Assembly (NCBI RefSeq): GCF_022410515.1
Contig: NZ_JACSDI010000011.1
Coordinates: 1 to 64,000 of the forward strand
Source of the DNA: Shewanella cutis
Lineage (GTDB): Bacteria; Pseudomonadota; Gammaproteobacteria; Enterobacterales; Shewanellaceae
Direction: 5' to 3'
DNA length: 64,000 nt
The notes under the pieces are model-generated. The model was not told the origin of the DNA. It saw only the letters and a program-made list of their open reading frames with translations, and ran no database searches. Shown here piece by piece: positions 37,761 to 47,750 of the stretch. Made by a program: the position numbers and the translations under genes. Within the stretch, counting starts at the first letter, position 1. Every line of letters begins with the position of its first letter.

Positions 37761-38930
37761 TTATTTCGATTCGTTATAGAGCTCGCGGCCAATCAGCATA
37801 CGGCGAATTTCTGAGGTGCCAGCACCGATCTCATAGAGTTTGGCATCGCGCAGTAAGCGGCCTGTCGCATATTCATTGACGTAACCGTTACCGCCGAGCA
37901 ATTGAATGGCATCCAGTGCCATTTTGGTGGCCAGCTCCGCACTGTAGAGAATGGCACCCGCCGCGTCTTTACGGGTGGTTTCACCGCGATCGCAGGATTT
38001 CGCCACGCTATACACATAGGCTTTAGCGGCGTTCATACCTGTGTACATGTCGGCTAATTTGCCTTGAACTAATTGGAATTCACCGATGGATTTACCAAAT
38101 TGCTCCCGCTCGTGGATATAAGGCACGACGATATCCATACAGGCATTCATAATCCCAAGCGGGCCGCCTGAGAGCACGACGCGCTCGTAATCTAAGCCAC
38201 TCATCAGCACTTTGACGCCATTGTTTAGGCCGCCGAGAATGTTTTCCTCTGGCACTTCGACATCTTCAAACACCAGTTCACAGGTGTTTGAACCGCGCAT
38301 CCCCAGTTTGTCGAGTTTTTGCGCTTGGCTGAAACCTTTAAAACCGCGCTCAACGATAAAGGCAGTGATGCCGTGAGCGCCCTTAGTTAAGTCGGTTTTG
38401 GCATAAATTACATAGGTATTGGCATCGGGACCGTTGGTGATCCACATTTTGTTGCCATTGAGGATATAACGGTCGCCTTCTTTACGGGCGTGCAGCTTCA
38501 TCGAAACCACATCGGAGCCGGCATTGGGCTCACTCATTGCCAGTGCGCCGATATGCTCACCGCTCACCAGTTGGGGTAAATATTTGGCTTTTTGTGCAGC
38601 ATTACCGTTACGGTTAATTTGGTTTACACACAGGTTAGAGTGGGCACCGTAACTTAACCCTATAGAGGCTGAAGCGCGGGAAATTTCTTCCATTGCGACA
38701 ACATGGGCGAGGTAGCCCATGTTTGCGCCGCCGTATTCCTCAGGCACAGTGACACCTAAAAGCCCCATCCCACCCAGCACGGGCCAAATTTCGTTAGGGA
38801 AGGCGTTGTCGTGGTCGACTTTGGCGGCAATGGGGGCGATTTCGTGTTGAGCAAAATCGTGCACCGCATCGCGCAGCATATCGACATCTTCGCCTAGGCC
38901 AAAATTGAGACTGGTGTAGAGTGAGTTCAT
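37761..38930 (-). CDS. liuA: Isovaleryl-CoA dehydrogenase
   Basis: A 389-residue acyl-CoA dehydrogenase with FAD-binding segments [16 protein letters not shown] and [19 protein letters not shown] and a C-terminal [20 protein letters not shown]. The catalytic Glu in [17 protein letters not shown], placed in helix G rather than at the usual C-terminal position, is specific to isovaleryl-CoA dehydrogenases. It oxidises isovaleryl-CoA to 3-methylcrotonyl-CoA, passing electrons to ETF. It is first structural gene after liuR. Confidence 0.95.
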   Translation of the reverse strand: MNSLYTSLNFGLGEDVDMLRDAVHDFAQHEIAPIAAKVDHDNAFPNEIWPVLGGMGLLGVTVPEEYGGANMGYLAHVVAMEEISRASASIGLSYGAHSNLCVNQINRNGNAAQKAKYLPQLVSGEHIGALAMSEPNAGSDVVSMKLHARKEGDRYILNGNKMWITNGPDANTYVIYAKTDLTKGAHGITAFIVERGFKGFSQAQKLDKLGMRGSNTCELVFEDVEVPEENILGGLNNGVKVLMSGLDYERVVLSGGPLGIMNACMDIVVPYIHEREQFGKSIGEFQLVQGKLADMYTGMNAAKAYVYSVAKSCDRGETTRKDAAGAILYSAELATKMALDAIQLLGGNGYVNEYATGRLLRDAKLYEIGAGTSEIRRMLIGRELYNESK

Positions 38931-39083
38931 TGCTTGTGTCCTTTCAGATGTTCTAATTTATATTTTTATGATTATTAGGTGCTTGAGTCTTTAAATTTGT
39001 CTTGCTTTGCGTGATGTATCCCTATCACGCGGTCGTGCTAACTGAGGTGCTTGTTAATGCTATGCTCGCAAAGCCTCGAAGGA

Positions 39084-39488
39084 TTAGGCTTTAGCCTTGC
39101 TTTCTTCTAAGGCGAGGCGGCATTGCTGCTCGGCCGAATTCAGCTCCATCAGAACCACTTTAATGTCGTCCATTTGCTGCTGTAGCGCGGATTTCTTTTC
39201 TTCCACCAGGGCAAGCATGGTATTGAGTTGGGTGGTGCTGCTCTTGTCGGCATCGTATAGCTCGAACAGACGTCGGGTTTCCGCGAGGGAGAACCCAAGG
39301 CGCTTGCCGCGCAGGATTAGTTTGAGTCGAACCCTGTCTTTGAGACTGTAAATACGGGTTTGACCGCGACGTTTTGGCTTAAGTAAGCCTTGGTCTTCGT
39401 AAAAACGAATACTTCGGGTCGTGATATCAAACTCTTTAGAGAGATCACTGATCGAATAAGTCGTTTGTGGCGTGTTGGTTGCGCTCAT
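39084..39488 (-). CDS. liuR: MerR-family regulator of the liu operon
   Basis: A 134-residue MerR protein: winged-helix N-terminus (YSISDLSKEFDITTRSIRFY, EDQGLLKPKRRGQTRIYSLKDRVRLKLI) and a C-terminal dimerising coiled coil (about 85-130). It lacks the Cys residues of metal-sensing MerR proteins. It precedes liuA in the same direction and matches the LiuR regulators known to control branched-chain acid degradation in Shewanella and relatives. A palindromic candidate operator lies just upstream. Confidence 0.92.
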   Translation of the reverse strand: MSATNTPQTTYSISDLSKEFDITTRSIRFYEDQGLLKPKRRGQTRIYSLKDRVRLKLILRGKRLGFSLAETRRLFELYDADKSSTTQLNTMLALVEEKKSALQQQMDDIKVVLMELNSAEQQCRLALEESKAKA

Positions 39489-39529
39489 TCATGCACCTTT
39501 GTTAATCATTTTTAAGCAAGATATATGAA

Positions 39530-39547
39530 GTTTACGTAAAGGTAAAG
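39530..39547 (-). promoter_or_regulatory. Candidate LiuR operator
   Basis: On the minus strand CTTTACCTTTACGTAAAC lies about 45 bases before the liuR start, with the perfect palindrome TTTACGTAAA at 39531-39540. The A/T-rich TTTACGTAAA core is of the type described for LiuR sites. It would give autoregulation and control of the operon. Confidence 0.6.
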
Positions 39548-39748
39548 ATTGCGGCGTGGTTAGTCTGGTATTTTTGTCAATTCTTGTTGCCACCTTGAAG
39601 AATGGGCTTTGATTAACTTTCTGATAAAAATGATTTTAATTAGATTTCATACAAGCGTTTTTTTAGAGGGAGTCCCCGTGTTGCCCATATGGCGACACGG
39701 GTGAAGGGCGTTTATCAAGGGGATGAACCAAGACATATTTGAAAGTGT

Positions 39749-41431
39749 TTAGTCCAGCGTATTAAGCAAGCCGTCGTCTGCTAACACACCTTCATAGGTT
39801 GGGCGGTTTAATGCCTCGATAAGGACCGGATCGCGTGTATATACATCATTGTAAAACTTGATTTTTCCATTTTTGATCGTTGCCGTCCAATACATGATCA
39901 AAATATCTAAGGGTTCATCTAAAAACAGGTTTTCTGTTTTCCCCTCTGCAAGTTTGTTATTGAGTGTTTCGCTCGACCAATTCGCATTAGCACTCAGGAG
40001 TTTATCGGCGAGCACTAAGGGATCTTTTACCCGAATACAGCCGTGACTAAAGGCTCTGTCCGTTTTATCAAATAGATTTTTAGACGGAGTATCATGCAGA
40101 TAAATCGAATATTGGTTTGGGAAGATAAATTTTACTAAACCAAGTGAGTTATCTGCTCCTGGCTCTTGCACAAACCAGTAGGGGAAGTTTTTGCGTGTCA
40201 TACTGTGCCAATCTATACCGCTGGCATCGACGGGCGTGCCTGAACTTTCAACCACTTTAAAGTGCTTTTTGTGCAGATAATCGGGATCTTTGCGCAGATG
40301 ATTAATGATTTCGGTGGAGATGCTATTTGGCACCGTCCAAGTAGGATTCACGACCACATATTTTAATTTGGATTTAAACAATGGCGTCTTTGCGTCGATT
40401 TTGCCGATGATAATGTCGGTACGCCAGTTTAAGTTATTGTCTTTAAATAGTAATAATTCGTAGCCAGCCAAATTAACCAGCAGATAGTTTGCCGGCAAGT
40501 TGGCTGATAGCCAGCGGGCACGCTCGAGGTTAATGCGGATCTGCTCGACCCTTTGTGCATAGGGAACATTCAACGCGGCCATAGTGCCTGCACCGATCAC
40601 GCCATCGGCCTTAAGGCTATGATCTGCTTGAAATTGACGTATCGCGGCTTCAAGAATGTTGTCGTAGATTAAGGGAGCGTTCACGGCGGCGCTATTCTCC
40701 GCTGGCGAGCTTGCTGCTAAGTAACCTAACTCTTTTAGCCGTGTGGCAATGCTTTGTACCGAGGGGGAAGTGCTGCCGGGTTTAATGACTTCCGTATAGG
40801 GAATGGGCGTAAATGGATAACGTGCTGCCAAGTCTTTATAACGGGCAAGATACTGTTTTAGCTGATGATAAGGAGTAATCTTAGGCGCTAATCCCTTAAT
40901 CGCCTCGGCAACTGTACGCGTTTTAATATGGGCTTCAAGCTGTTTTAATGTGGTATCAAAATCCAGATGGGCTTCATCATAGTTCCAGGTTTTGCCGAGC
41001 ATACTGGGATTGACTTTGCCATTAAGTAAATGGATGGCATAGGTAATAATGCCATCGGTTAGCAGCACTTCAAATACACTGCTGCGGTACTCATCTTGCC
41101 AATTCGATGCACTCAGCTGTTGGTAAAGTTCGACCAACTTGGGATAGTGGTAATCTTCCTTTGTAAGACCTTCCTCATCAGCACTTTTAATCACATCGAG
41201 CAGCGTGGCTGCATAGCCTTTATCCTCCCAGAGCGCTTGATATTGGCGCACATGATAGACCCGTGAGAGTAACTTAGCGTTAATGATCTGAGTGTTATCG
41301 ACGTTAGCTCGTTCACCAATAGACAGCGGCTCGAGTAATGCTTCAAGCTGTTGCGTCGAAGCCAAACAAGCCGTGCTGACGAGATTGATGAATAGCAGTA
41401 AACCGAGCTTTAATCCGCTGAAGCGTTGCAT
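39749..41431 (-). CDS. L,D-transpeptidase (YcbB/LdtD type)
   Basis: A 560-residue exported protein: signal peptide MQRFSGLKLGLLLFINLVST ending near ACLAST, a scaffold domain (about 40-200), a peptidoglycan-binding domain (SVQSIATRLKELGYL ... AIRQFQADHSLKADGVIGAGTM), and a YkuD catalytic domain with SHGCIRV, the nucleophile being Cys465. It makes 3-3 cross-links in peptidoglycan and can bypass penicillin-binding proteins. It is monocistronic and divergent from the acyl-CoA synthetase gene. Confidence 0.93.
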   Translation of the reverse strand: MQRFSGLKLGLLLFINLVSTACLASTQQLEALLEPLSIGERANVDNTQIINAKLLSRVYHVRQYQALWEDKGYAATLLDVIKSADEEGLTKEDYHYPKLVELYQQLSASNWQDEYRSSVFEVLLTDGIITYAIHLLNGKVNPSMLGKTWNYDEAHLDFDTTLKQLEAHIKTRTVAEAIKGLAPKITPYHQLKQYLARYKDLAARYPFTPIPYTEVIKPGSTSPSVQSIATRLKELGYLAASSPAENSAAVNAPLIYDNILEAAIRQFQADHSLKADGVIGAGTMAALNVPYAQRVEQIRINLERARWLSANLPANYLLVNLAGYELLLFKDNNLNWRTDIIIGKIDAKTPLFKSKLKYVVVNPTWTVPNSISTEIINHLRKDPDYLHKKHFKVVESSGTPVDASGIDWHSMTRKNFPYWFVQEPGADNSLGLVKFIFPNQYSIYLHDTPSKNLFDKTDRAFSHGCIRVKDPLVLADKLLSANANWSSETLNNKLAEGKTENLFLDEPLDILIMYWTATIKNGKIKFYNDVYTRDPVLIEALNRPTYEGVLADDGLLNTLD

Positions 41432-41656
41432 AATGAGTATTTCTTTCCGTGAAAAAATCCATTAAAGACATAAGACTATGTGGAACTATTCTGCACGGCA
41501 AGTGTTTAGATGGTTTATCTAACCCGTTTTATTTTCACCGTTGTTTATCCCTTAGTCTAATGGGGGAATAATGCGTGGCAGGTCATAATCACTTTTGGAA
41601 GGAAGGGGAGAGTTTCACCTGTGGTAACACAGGAAAATGTCATGATGGGAGGCCTT

Positions 41657-43564
41657 ATGACAGATGTTGGAAAACAATTACATCAAACATCTATTGCGAA
41701 TAAACAAGCATTTTGGCAACAAGCAGCCAAAGCCTTAGAGTGGGTTACGCCAAGCAAACAAATATTAGATGAAAGCGAGGCACCGTTTTATCACTGGTTT
41801 AGCGATGGTGAGCTAAACACGTGTTATAACGCGATAGACCGACACGTGCTCGCTGGCCGCGGCGAGCAGATTGCGATTCATTACGTTAGCCCAGTAACAG
41901 AAACCGAGTACAGTATTACCTATCACGAGTTGCTGGCTCAAGTAGCAAGGCTTGCAGGGTATTTACGTACTATGGGGGTGACAAAGGGTGATCGGGTAGT
42001 TATTTACATGCCGATGGTACCCGAAACGGCCTATGCGATGCTTGCATGCGCGCGCATTGGCGCCATTCATTCGGTGGTATTTGGTGGCTTTGCGGCCAAT
42101 GAACTTGCTACCCGTATCAATGATGCCAAGCCAAAGCTGGTGATGTCTGCATCCTGTGGGATCGAACCTTCGGGTGTTGTGCCCTATAAACCCTTATTAG
42201 ACAAAGCGCTTAATGAAGCCGTGCACAAAGTTGAGCATTGCTTGATTTTAAACCGTCCTCAATATGAGGCGCAGATGCAAGCGGGGCGCGATAAGGATTG
42301 GCAAACCGCACTAAAGGGATGTGAAAGCGTTGATTGCGTCGCGGTAAATGCAACCGATCCTTTGTATGTGCTCTATACCTCTGGGACTACGGGCCAACCT
42401 AAAGGGGTCGTGCGTGACAATGGTGGTCATGCGGTGGCATTGGCTTGGTCGATGGCCAATATTTACGATATTCATCAAGGCGATGTGTTTTGGGCTGCAT
42501 CGGATGTGGGCTGGGTTGTGGGCCATTCCTATATTGTTTATGGTCCGTTACTTGCGGGCGCGACCACGCTGCTATATGAAGGCAAACCCGTTGGCACACC
42601 AGACCCCGGCGCCTTTTGGCGCACGATTGCTAAGTATCAAGTTAAAAGCTTTTTCACCGCGCCCACGGCGATCCGCGCTATTAAGCGCGAGGATCCTGAC
42701 GGTGAATTTATCCATGGTGTCGATTTAAGCTGCTTGAAGAATGTCTTTTTAGCTGGGGAGCGCTGCGATCCCGACACCTTGCATTGGGCTGAGGACAAGT
42801 TAAATAAACCGGTGATCGACCATTGGTGGCAAACTGAAACAGGTTGGCCAGTGGCCGCCAATTTAATGGGTGTAGCACCGATTGCGGTTAAAGCTGGCTC
42901 ACCGGGGCGACCTGTTCCGGGTTACCAAGTTGATGTGGTCGATGAGATGGGGGCAAAAGTGGCGCCGAATGTGTCAGGCAATGTGGTGATAAAATTACCA
43001 CTGCCACCTGGGACACTCACTACGCTTTGGCAAAACAATAAACGCTATCAAGACAGTTACTTATCTATGTATCCCGGCTACTACCTCACTGGTGATGCAG
43101 GCTACATGGATGAAGAGGGTTATCTTTACATTATGAGCCGCATTGATGACATCATTAACGTAGCGGGTCATCGTCTCTCTACTGGGCGGTTTGAAGAGGT
43201 ACTGTGCCAGCATCCCGATGTGGCTGAAGCCGCTGTAATTGGTGTTGATGACAAATTAAAGGGCCAAGTGCCATTAGGCTTAGTGGTACTTAAAAAGGGC
43301 GTGACCATTACGGATGAAGAATTACATAAGCAATTGATTTCGCTTGTCCGCCAAGAAATTGGTCCCGTCGCCTCCTTTAGGTTGGTGAGCGCGATTCAAA
43401 AGCTGCCGAAAACTCGCTCAGGTAAAATTTTGCGAGGGACAATGCGTAAAATTGCTGATAATCAACAATATACTGCACCTGCGACCATTGAAGATCCGCA
43501 GACGCTCGATTTAGTGCGTACTACTTTAACTCGTATGGGCTATGCCGATGCTCTCGTGGGCTAA
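41657..43564 (+). CDS. PrpE-like propionyl-CoA synthetase (acyl-CoA synthetase)
   Basis: An ANL-superfamily enzyme of 635 residues from the ATG at 41657 (GGGAGG just upstream). A GTG at 41621 would give 647. The AMP-binding loop is YTSGTTGQPKGVVRDNGGH, followed by TAIRAIKREDPDGE and WWQTETGWP, all closer to PrpE than to Acs. The acetylatable Lys is in TRSGKILRGTMRK. It activates propionate or a similar short acid to the CoA thioester with ATP. It lies beside the liu region but is divergently placed from the transpeptidase gene; a link with branched-chain catabolism is only an inference. Confidence 0.88.
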   Translation: MTDVGKQLHQTSIANKQAFWQQAAKALEWVTPSKQILDESEAPFYHWFSDGELNTCYNAIDRHVLAGRGEQIAIHYVSPVTETEYSITYHELLAQVARLAGYLRTMGVTKGDRVVIYMPMVPETAYAMLACARIGAIHSVVFGGFAANELATRINDAKPKLVMSASCGIEPSGVVPYKPLLDKALNEAVHKVEHCLILNRPQYEAQMQAGRDKDWQTALKGCESVDCVAVNATDPLYVLYTSGTTGQPKGVVRDNGGHAVALAWSMANIYDIHQGDVFWAASDVGWVVGHSYIVYGPLLAGATTLLYEGKPVGTPDPGAFWRTIAKYQVKSFFTAPTAIRAIKREDPDGEFIHGVDLSCLKNVFLAGERCDPDTLHWAEDKLNKPVIDHWWQTETGWPVAANLMGVAPIAVKAGSPGRPVPGYQVDVVDEMGAKVAPNVSGNVVIKLPLPPGTLTTLWQNNKRYQDSYLSMYPGYYLTGDAGYMDEEGYLYIMSRIDDIINVAGHRLSTGRFEEVLCQHPDVAEAAVIGVDDKLKGQVPLGLVVLKKGVTITDEELHKQLISLVRQEIGPVASFRLVSAIQKLPKTRSGKILRGTMRKIADNQQYTAPATIEDPQTLDLVRTTLTRMGYADALVG

Positions 43565-43605
43565 TGTGACTAAGCTGTGGTGAGCGGACAACAATAAGTG
43601 CTAGA

Positions 43606-43650
43606 GCGATAGTCTGATGAGTGCAATACCATCAGGCTATCGCCTTTATT
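43606..43650 (+). terminator. Terminator after the acyl-CoA synthetase
   Basis: Inverted repeat GCGATAG-t-CTGATG with CATCAG-g-CTATCGC around a loop of about 10 bases, followed by TTTATTTT. Confidence 0.78.
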
Positions 43651-43808
43651 TTGGGGAAAAGGGTTGGGGCCCGAGGCTTGCTCTTAGATATCACTATTTG
43701 TTAGTCTAGCCCGCATACTTAATAGTCGAGCTTTTACAAAGCACGATTTAGGCATTGGGTCTTAAGACTTTACCTCTAGATTCAAGACATTAAACATTTC
43801 ACAACGGC

Positions 43809-43863
43809 TTAGGGACGACCCTAAACACGCCGATATCAATTTGGGGACGACCCCGTATGGGAG
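43809..43863 (+). promoter_or_regulatory. Guanidine-II (mini-ykkC) riboswitch
   Basis: Two small hairpins with the ACGR loop that defines this class: TAGGGACGACCCTA at 43810-43823 and GGGGACGACCCC at 43843-43854, about 19 bases apart. The second ends 4 bases before the ribosome binding site GGGAG (43859-43863) of the SMR gene at 43870. In this class guanidine joins the two loops and frees the ribosome binding site. The gene downstream is a guanidinium exporter, as expected. Confidence 0.95.
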
Positions 43864-43869
43864 TTCTCT

Positions 43870-44184
43870 ATGAGCTGGTTACTGTTAATACTTGCTGGAC
43901 TTTTTGAAATTGGTTGGGCCATTGGGCTTAAATACACCGACGGTTTTACTCGCTTATGGCCGAGTGTGTTCACCGTGCTTTCTATGGCTTTAAGTGTGTT
44001 GCTGCTTGGCCTTGCCGTTAAACAATTGCCAATTGGAACGGCTTATGGAGTTTGGGTTGGCATTGGTGCAATGGGCACCGCAATTGCGGGCATTATTCTC
44101 TTAGGCGAGGGCGTAAGCTTGCTGAAAATTGCGAGTCTAATTTTAATATTGCTTGGTGTGTTGGGGTTAAAGCTGGCTCACTAA
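43870..44184 (+). CDS. gdx: Guanidinium exporter of the SMR family (Gdx/SugE)
   Basis: A 104-residue protein with four membrane helices. [20 protein letters not shown] contains the essential Glu13, and [16 protein letters not shown] is the signature of the Gdx (formerly SugE) subfamily, not of EmrE-type drug pumps. It works as a dual-topology homodimer exchanging guanidinium for protons in the inner membrane. It is a single-gene unit under a guanidine-II riboswitch. Confidence 0.95.
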   Translation: MSWLLLILAGLFEIGWAIGLKYTDGFTRLWPSVFTVLSMALSVLLLGLAVKQLPIGTAYGVWVGIGAMGTAIAGIILLGEGVSLLKIASLILILLGVLGLKLAH

Positions 44185-44656
44185 CATAGGCATTAACATT
44201 CGCCTTCACATCACACCTAGCTTGAGATGGATGTATACGATGGGAACGAGACTTGGTCATATGTAACCTGAGCTCGGGATAAGCAGAGCCGCTGAATAGG
44301 CATCTTTTCGGGCCTCTCTGCGTTGCTCTGTCTAACCATAGCTCGCTATGGCGTACGACAGAGCGCCTTGATATGCGCAAAAATCTGCGCATTCATTCAG
44401 GAAAAAGATTTTTCTTTTCAAAAAATCATTTATAGCATTGATTTAGTTTGTTAAATTGAGATTTTTTCGACACTCGTTACCCCGAGTTCAGGTTATTTAG
44501 GATTTTTCCCTGATAAAACAAAGTGTCCTTTAAATCAATCGAAATTGCCAATCGTATGCATCGTCTCTTCTCTCTGGTAATTAAGTTACAAAGGCCGATA
44601 TAATTACTGCTCCAAATTGGTTATTTCTAACCTCTGTGACCCGTGGGAATTATATA
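44185..44656. other. Intergenic region with inverted repeat, upstream of gnd
   Basis: About 470 bases with no gene. An imperfect inverted repeat lies at about 44326-44366: GCTCTGTC and ATAGC at left, GCTAT and GACAGAGC at right. Dispersed repeats of this form are common in such genomes. The promoter of gnd should lie in the last 150 bases. Confidence 0.5.
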
Positions 44657-46183
44657 ATGCAAAACCACAGCAATCTTAATGACATTGGCGTGATAGGCCT
44701 TGGCGTAATGGGTAAAAACCTTGCGCTAAATATTGCCGACAATCAATATCGCGTCAGTGCCTTCGATCTCGATCCTGTTAAAGTCAACGGGGTTTTACAA
44801 CAAGAAAAACAAGAGCGTGTAGGACAGGAACTACGTATAACAGGCTGTGCTAATCTTTCAGAAATGTTAGCCAGCCTCACTAAACCTCGTATTCTGGTAC
44901 TCTCTGTCCCCGCAGGTGCGCCTGTGGATGGGGTATGTGGTGCTTTAATTTCTGCCGGTATCGAAGCGGACGATATCGTTATCGATACGGGTAATAGTCT
45001 TTGGACGGACACCGTTGAGCGTGAACAACGTTACCAAGGACAGTTTATTTTCTTCAGCTCGGCGGTTTCGGGTGGGGAAGTGGGGGCACGTTTTGGCCCT
45101 TCGTTAATGCCAAGTGGCGATCTTGGCGCATGGCAACATGTCGCGCCGATTTGGAAGGCTATCGCTGCTAAGGTCAACCCTCAAACTGGGTTGCCGATTG
45201 AGCGTTTTGAACCGGGCAATCCAGTAACAGAAGGCGAGCCTTGTACCACTTATATTGGCCCTGCTGGTGCTGGGCACTATGTGAAGATGGTGCATAACGG
45301 CATTGAATATGGCGATATGCAGTTGATTTGCGAAGCTTATCAATTATTGCATGATGGCCTTGGCATGAGTGCCGCAGAAGTGGGCGAGGTGTTTGAACGC
45401 TGGAATCAGGGCAGTTTAAACAGTTATCTCATGGGCATGAGTGCAGAGGTATTAAAGCAAGCAGATCCATTAACAGGCAAACCGTTAGTTGAGATGATCC
45501 TCGATAAAGCGGGGCAGAAGGGTACGGGTCTTTGGACGGCGGTAAGCAGTTTGCAAATTGGTTGTCCGGCTCCCACCATTGCTGAAGCCGTTTATGCTCG
45601 CGCGGTAAGCACCCAAAAATCCTTACGTGTTGAGCTTAGTAAAAAGCTCGCTGGCCCTCTATCTCCAGCGATGGATGAAAACCAAAAAGCCAACTTAATC
45701 GATGCCCTAGAGAGTGCGCTCTATTGCGCTAAAGTTTGTTGCTACGCCCAAGGTTTCCAACTAATGGCGATGACGGCGCAGGAGCAAAAATGGCAACTCG
45801 ATTTTGCTGAGATCGCGAAAATCTGGCGTGCGGGTTGTATTATTCGTGCCACCTTCTTGCAATCTATTACCCAAGCTTATCAAGCGGATGCGAACTTAAG
45901 TTGTTTATTGATGGCCGATACTTTTGCCAGCACTTTATCGGAAAAACAAACCGAGTGGCGCATTGCCGTGGCTGCGGCGATTATGCAAGGGATCCCTGTG
46001 CCTTGTATTAGTTCGGCGCTCGCTTATTACGACAGTTATCGCAGCGAAATCTTGCCTGCCAATTTACTTCAAGGGCAACGTGACTTTTTTGGAGCGCATA
46101 CTTTTGAGCGAATTGATAAGCCAGCAGGTGAGAAATATCATCTAGATTGGAGCGCACAAGAAAGGGTTTTAATTAAGCTCTAA
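44657..46183 (+). CDS. gnd: 6-phosphogluconate dehydrogenase, decarboxylating
   Basis: A 508-residue protein from the ATG at 44657, with a GTG at 44636 possible. It has the NADP-binding GVIGLGVMGKNLALNIA, the substrate loop SAVSGGEVGARFGPSLMPSG, the catalytic Lys/Asn segment YVKMVHNGIEYGDMQLICEAY and LDKAGQKGTGLW. It converts 6-phosphogluconate to ribulose 5-phosphate, CO2 and NADPH. It is about 40 residues longer than E. coli Gnd and lies alone, without zwf or edd-eda. A terminator follows at 46212. Confidence 0.95.
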   Translation: MQNHSNLNDIGVIGLGVMGKNLALNIADNQYRVSAFDLDPVKVNGVLQQEKQERVGQELRITGCANLSEMLASLTKPRILVLSVPAGAPVDGVCGALISAGIEADDIVIDTGNSLWTDTVEREQRYQGQFIFFSSAVSGGEVGARFGPSLMPSGDLGAWQHVAPIWKAIAAKVNPQTGLPIERFEPGNPVTEGEPCTTYIGPAGAGHYVKMVHNGIEYGDMQLICEAYQLLHDGLGMSAAEVGEVFERWNQGSLNSYLMGMSAEVLKQADPLTGKPLVEMILDKAGQKGTGLWTAVSSLQIGCPAPTIAEAVYARAVSTQKSLRVELSKKLAGPLSPAMDENQKANLIDALESALYCAKVCCYAQGFQLMAMTAQEQKWQLDFAEIAKIWRAGCIIRATFLQSITQAYQADANLSCLLMADTFASTLSEKQTEWRIAVAAAIMQGIPVPCISSALAYYDSYRSEILPANLLQGQRDFFGAHTFERIDKPAGEKYHLDWSAQERVLIKL

Positions 46184-46211
46184 TTTCAATCTTAGCATTC
46201 TGCTTTAACTC

Positions 46212-46245
46212 AAAAGGCTCCAATATCTGATTGGAGCCTTTTTGC
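46212..46245 (+). terminator. Terminator of gnd
   Basis: Stem AAAAGGCTCCAA / TTGGAGCCTTTT with loop TATCTGA and a following T-run. Confidence 0.93.
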
Positions 46246-46283
46246 TTATGTCTTACTGGCGGATTTGAAGACTAGACTGCTTC

Positions 46284-46773
46284 ATGTCTAATTTTATAAC
46301 AAAAACTGAGTTATCCAGACTAGGGCGTGTTGACGTTTCAGGGTTATTTTTGCAGCAATTTGGCTGGCTTTTATGCAAGGCAAAGTCCGTGCAGTGTAGT
46401 TATTCTACATAAACGGACGATAACGCAGCAGAAACGCCAGCCCAATGCTGCCTGAAGGGGTCGTCTGGCAAGCACTTGCTCTTACTTTCTGTCATAAGAG
46501 CCGCTCGTCATTTGAGTAAACTACACATCATTCCTCGTTTCGCGAGCACGTGTTTGCCAGAACGAACAAAATCTAATCTCGAAACGTCAACACGCCCTAA
46601 CAATATTATTGGTGAGACACTTAACGGTAAATTATTTGATTAGAGATGATATTGCCGATGGGTATCAATTCAATGGCGACATTGTTAAGTCAACTACGCT
46701 TTGGGATTATTTAATTCCCCCCATTTATAGCTCAAGTTATAGTATTATGTTGCTGAGCATTAGGACAAATTGA
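46284..46773 (+). pseudogene. Small ORF (70 codons) split by a MITE
   Basis: The left part, ATG at 46284 (MSNFITKTELSR), runs up to the element. The right part continues from 46600 (TILLVRHLTVNYLIRDDIAD ...) to TGA at 46771-46773. If the MITE is removed at its TA target, both parts join in the same frame with no stop, giving a 70-residue product. The right part alone could start at the GTG at 46612. The product belongs to no family I know, and the ATG has no strong ribosome binding site. Confidence 0.45.
46321..46599. mobile_element. TA-target MITE, copy 2
   Basis: A 279-base copy of the element at 25028-25310, with the same terminal repeat TAGGGCGTGTTGACGTTTC and internal inverted repeats. 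It lacks 4 bases within the internal GAGTAGAATAACTACAC segment and differs at several other sites. TA is present at both edges. It interrupts a small ORF. Confidence 0.9.
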
Positions 46774-46781
46774 GTGCAAAT

Positions 46782-47492
46782 ATGTATTACTGGAATCGTG
46801 ATAATTTTGAAGGATTAAAGGCTGTCGGCGATAAATATTCAGCGCTTGAAGGGTATGAACTTTTTGGAAAATATTGTCTTCAAAAAGAGCAAGGACTTAA
46901 AAAACAAGCGAATGCGACGGTAAACGAATTTGTCACTCGCTGTAAGAATCAACCCTTGGCGGAGCAAAGGATGATTGCGGTTGAGTTGTTATCCTTAGGT
47001 TATTGGAATCGCGAAATCCACCAGTTGTTGGCTTACCCTGTTATCGCATTTCTAAAAGAGCTTTTAGCACAGTGGGTTGTAGAGGAACCCAATAATGCAA
47101 TACCCCACAGATGGTTGGGATACATTAATGAAGATATCACGTCCTATGAAAGGGCTCTTGAACTCGATCCTACTGACGAAATTAGCCTAACTCAAGTGGT
47201 GATATTGTATTTAAAAAGTGTGGATTTTCAAACCCATCATTTATCAGAATCGATTTTACTGGGCGACATGATTCGCGCTAAAAACCTGTTGTCATCAGCG
47301 CAATTATTGAACAATAGAGTGCAAGCTGGAGACATAAAATTAACGCTGCAAAAATCGCTGGATTATTATCAGGGCTTGCTGAATTGCTGGGAGGAGTATT
47401 CGTCTTTAGGTGTGGTTGAACCATTTCCAGATTGGTGCGCAGCCAAAGGTGAGCAGTTTGATTTTTGGTCAGTCATTTATTATCAGCGATGA
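46782..47492 (+). CDS. Hypothetical protein with TPR-like helices
   Basis: A 236-residue soluble protein from the ATG at 46782; an in-frame TTG at 46770 overlaps the end of the ORF upstream. It is almost wholly helical. The stretch PHRWLGYINEDITSYERALELDPTDEISL resembles a tetratricopeptide repeat. I recognise no named family and can assign no function. It follows the MITE-interrupted small ORF by 8 bases and may have been co-transcribed with it. Confidence 0.7.
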   Translation: MYYWNRDNFEGLKAVGDKYSALEGYELFGKYCLQKEQGLKKQANATVNEFVTRCKNQPLAEQRMIAVELLSLGYWNREIHQLLAYPVIAFLKELLAQWVVEEPNNAIPHRWLGYINEDITSYERALELDPTDEISLTQVVILYLKSVDFQTHHLSESILLGDMIRAKNLLSSAQLLNNRVQAGDIKLTLQKSLDYYQGLLNCWEEYSSLGVVEPFPDWCAAKGEQFDFWSVIYYQR

Positions 47493-47750
47493 GTTAATGG
47501 CTTGGTCGGATAGGAATGACTGAACTGCATGTGGGACCCGTTGTGCAACTGCGACAGCATAAAACAAAGCTCGGCGTTTACAGAATAGGCATGATTAAAA
47601 TAGAAATCAGAGAATCACTTGCATCCATTCAAGTGCTCCTTGGGGCTGAACTTTTGGCTTCCATCATGGCGTACAGCCTTCAAAAATGTGTGGGTGATTA
47701 ATTAACCAATGTACACATACAGATTGTGTTATACCAAAAGAGATTAATTA

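Noticed and set aside
47516..47701. 61-codon frame after the TPR-like gene
   Set aside because: No ribosome binding site and no recognisable protein features; likely chance.
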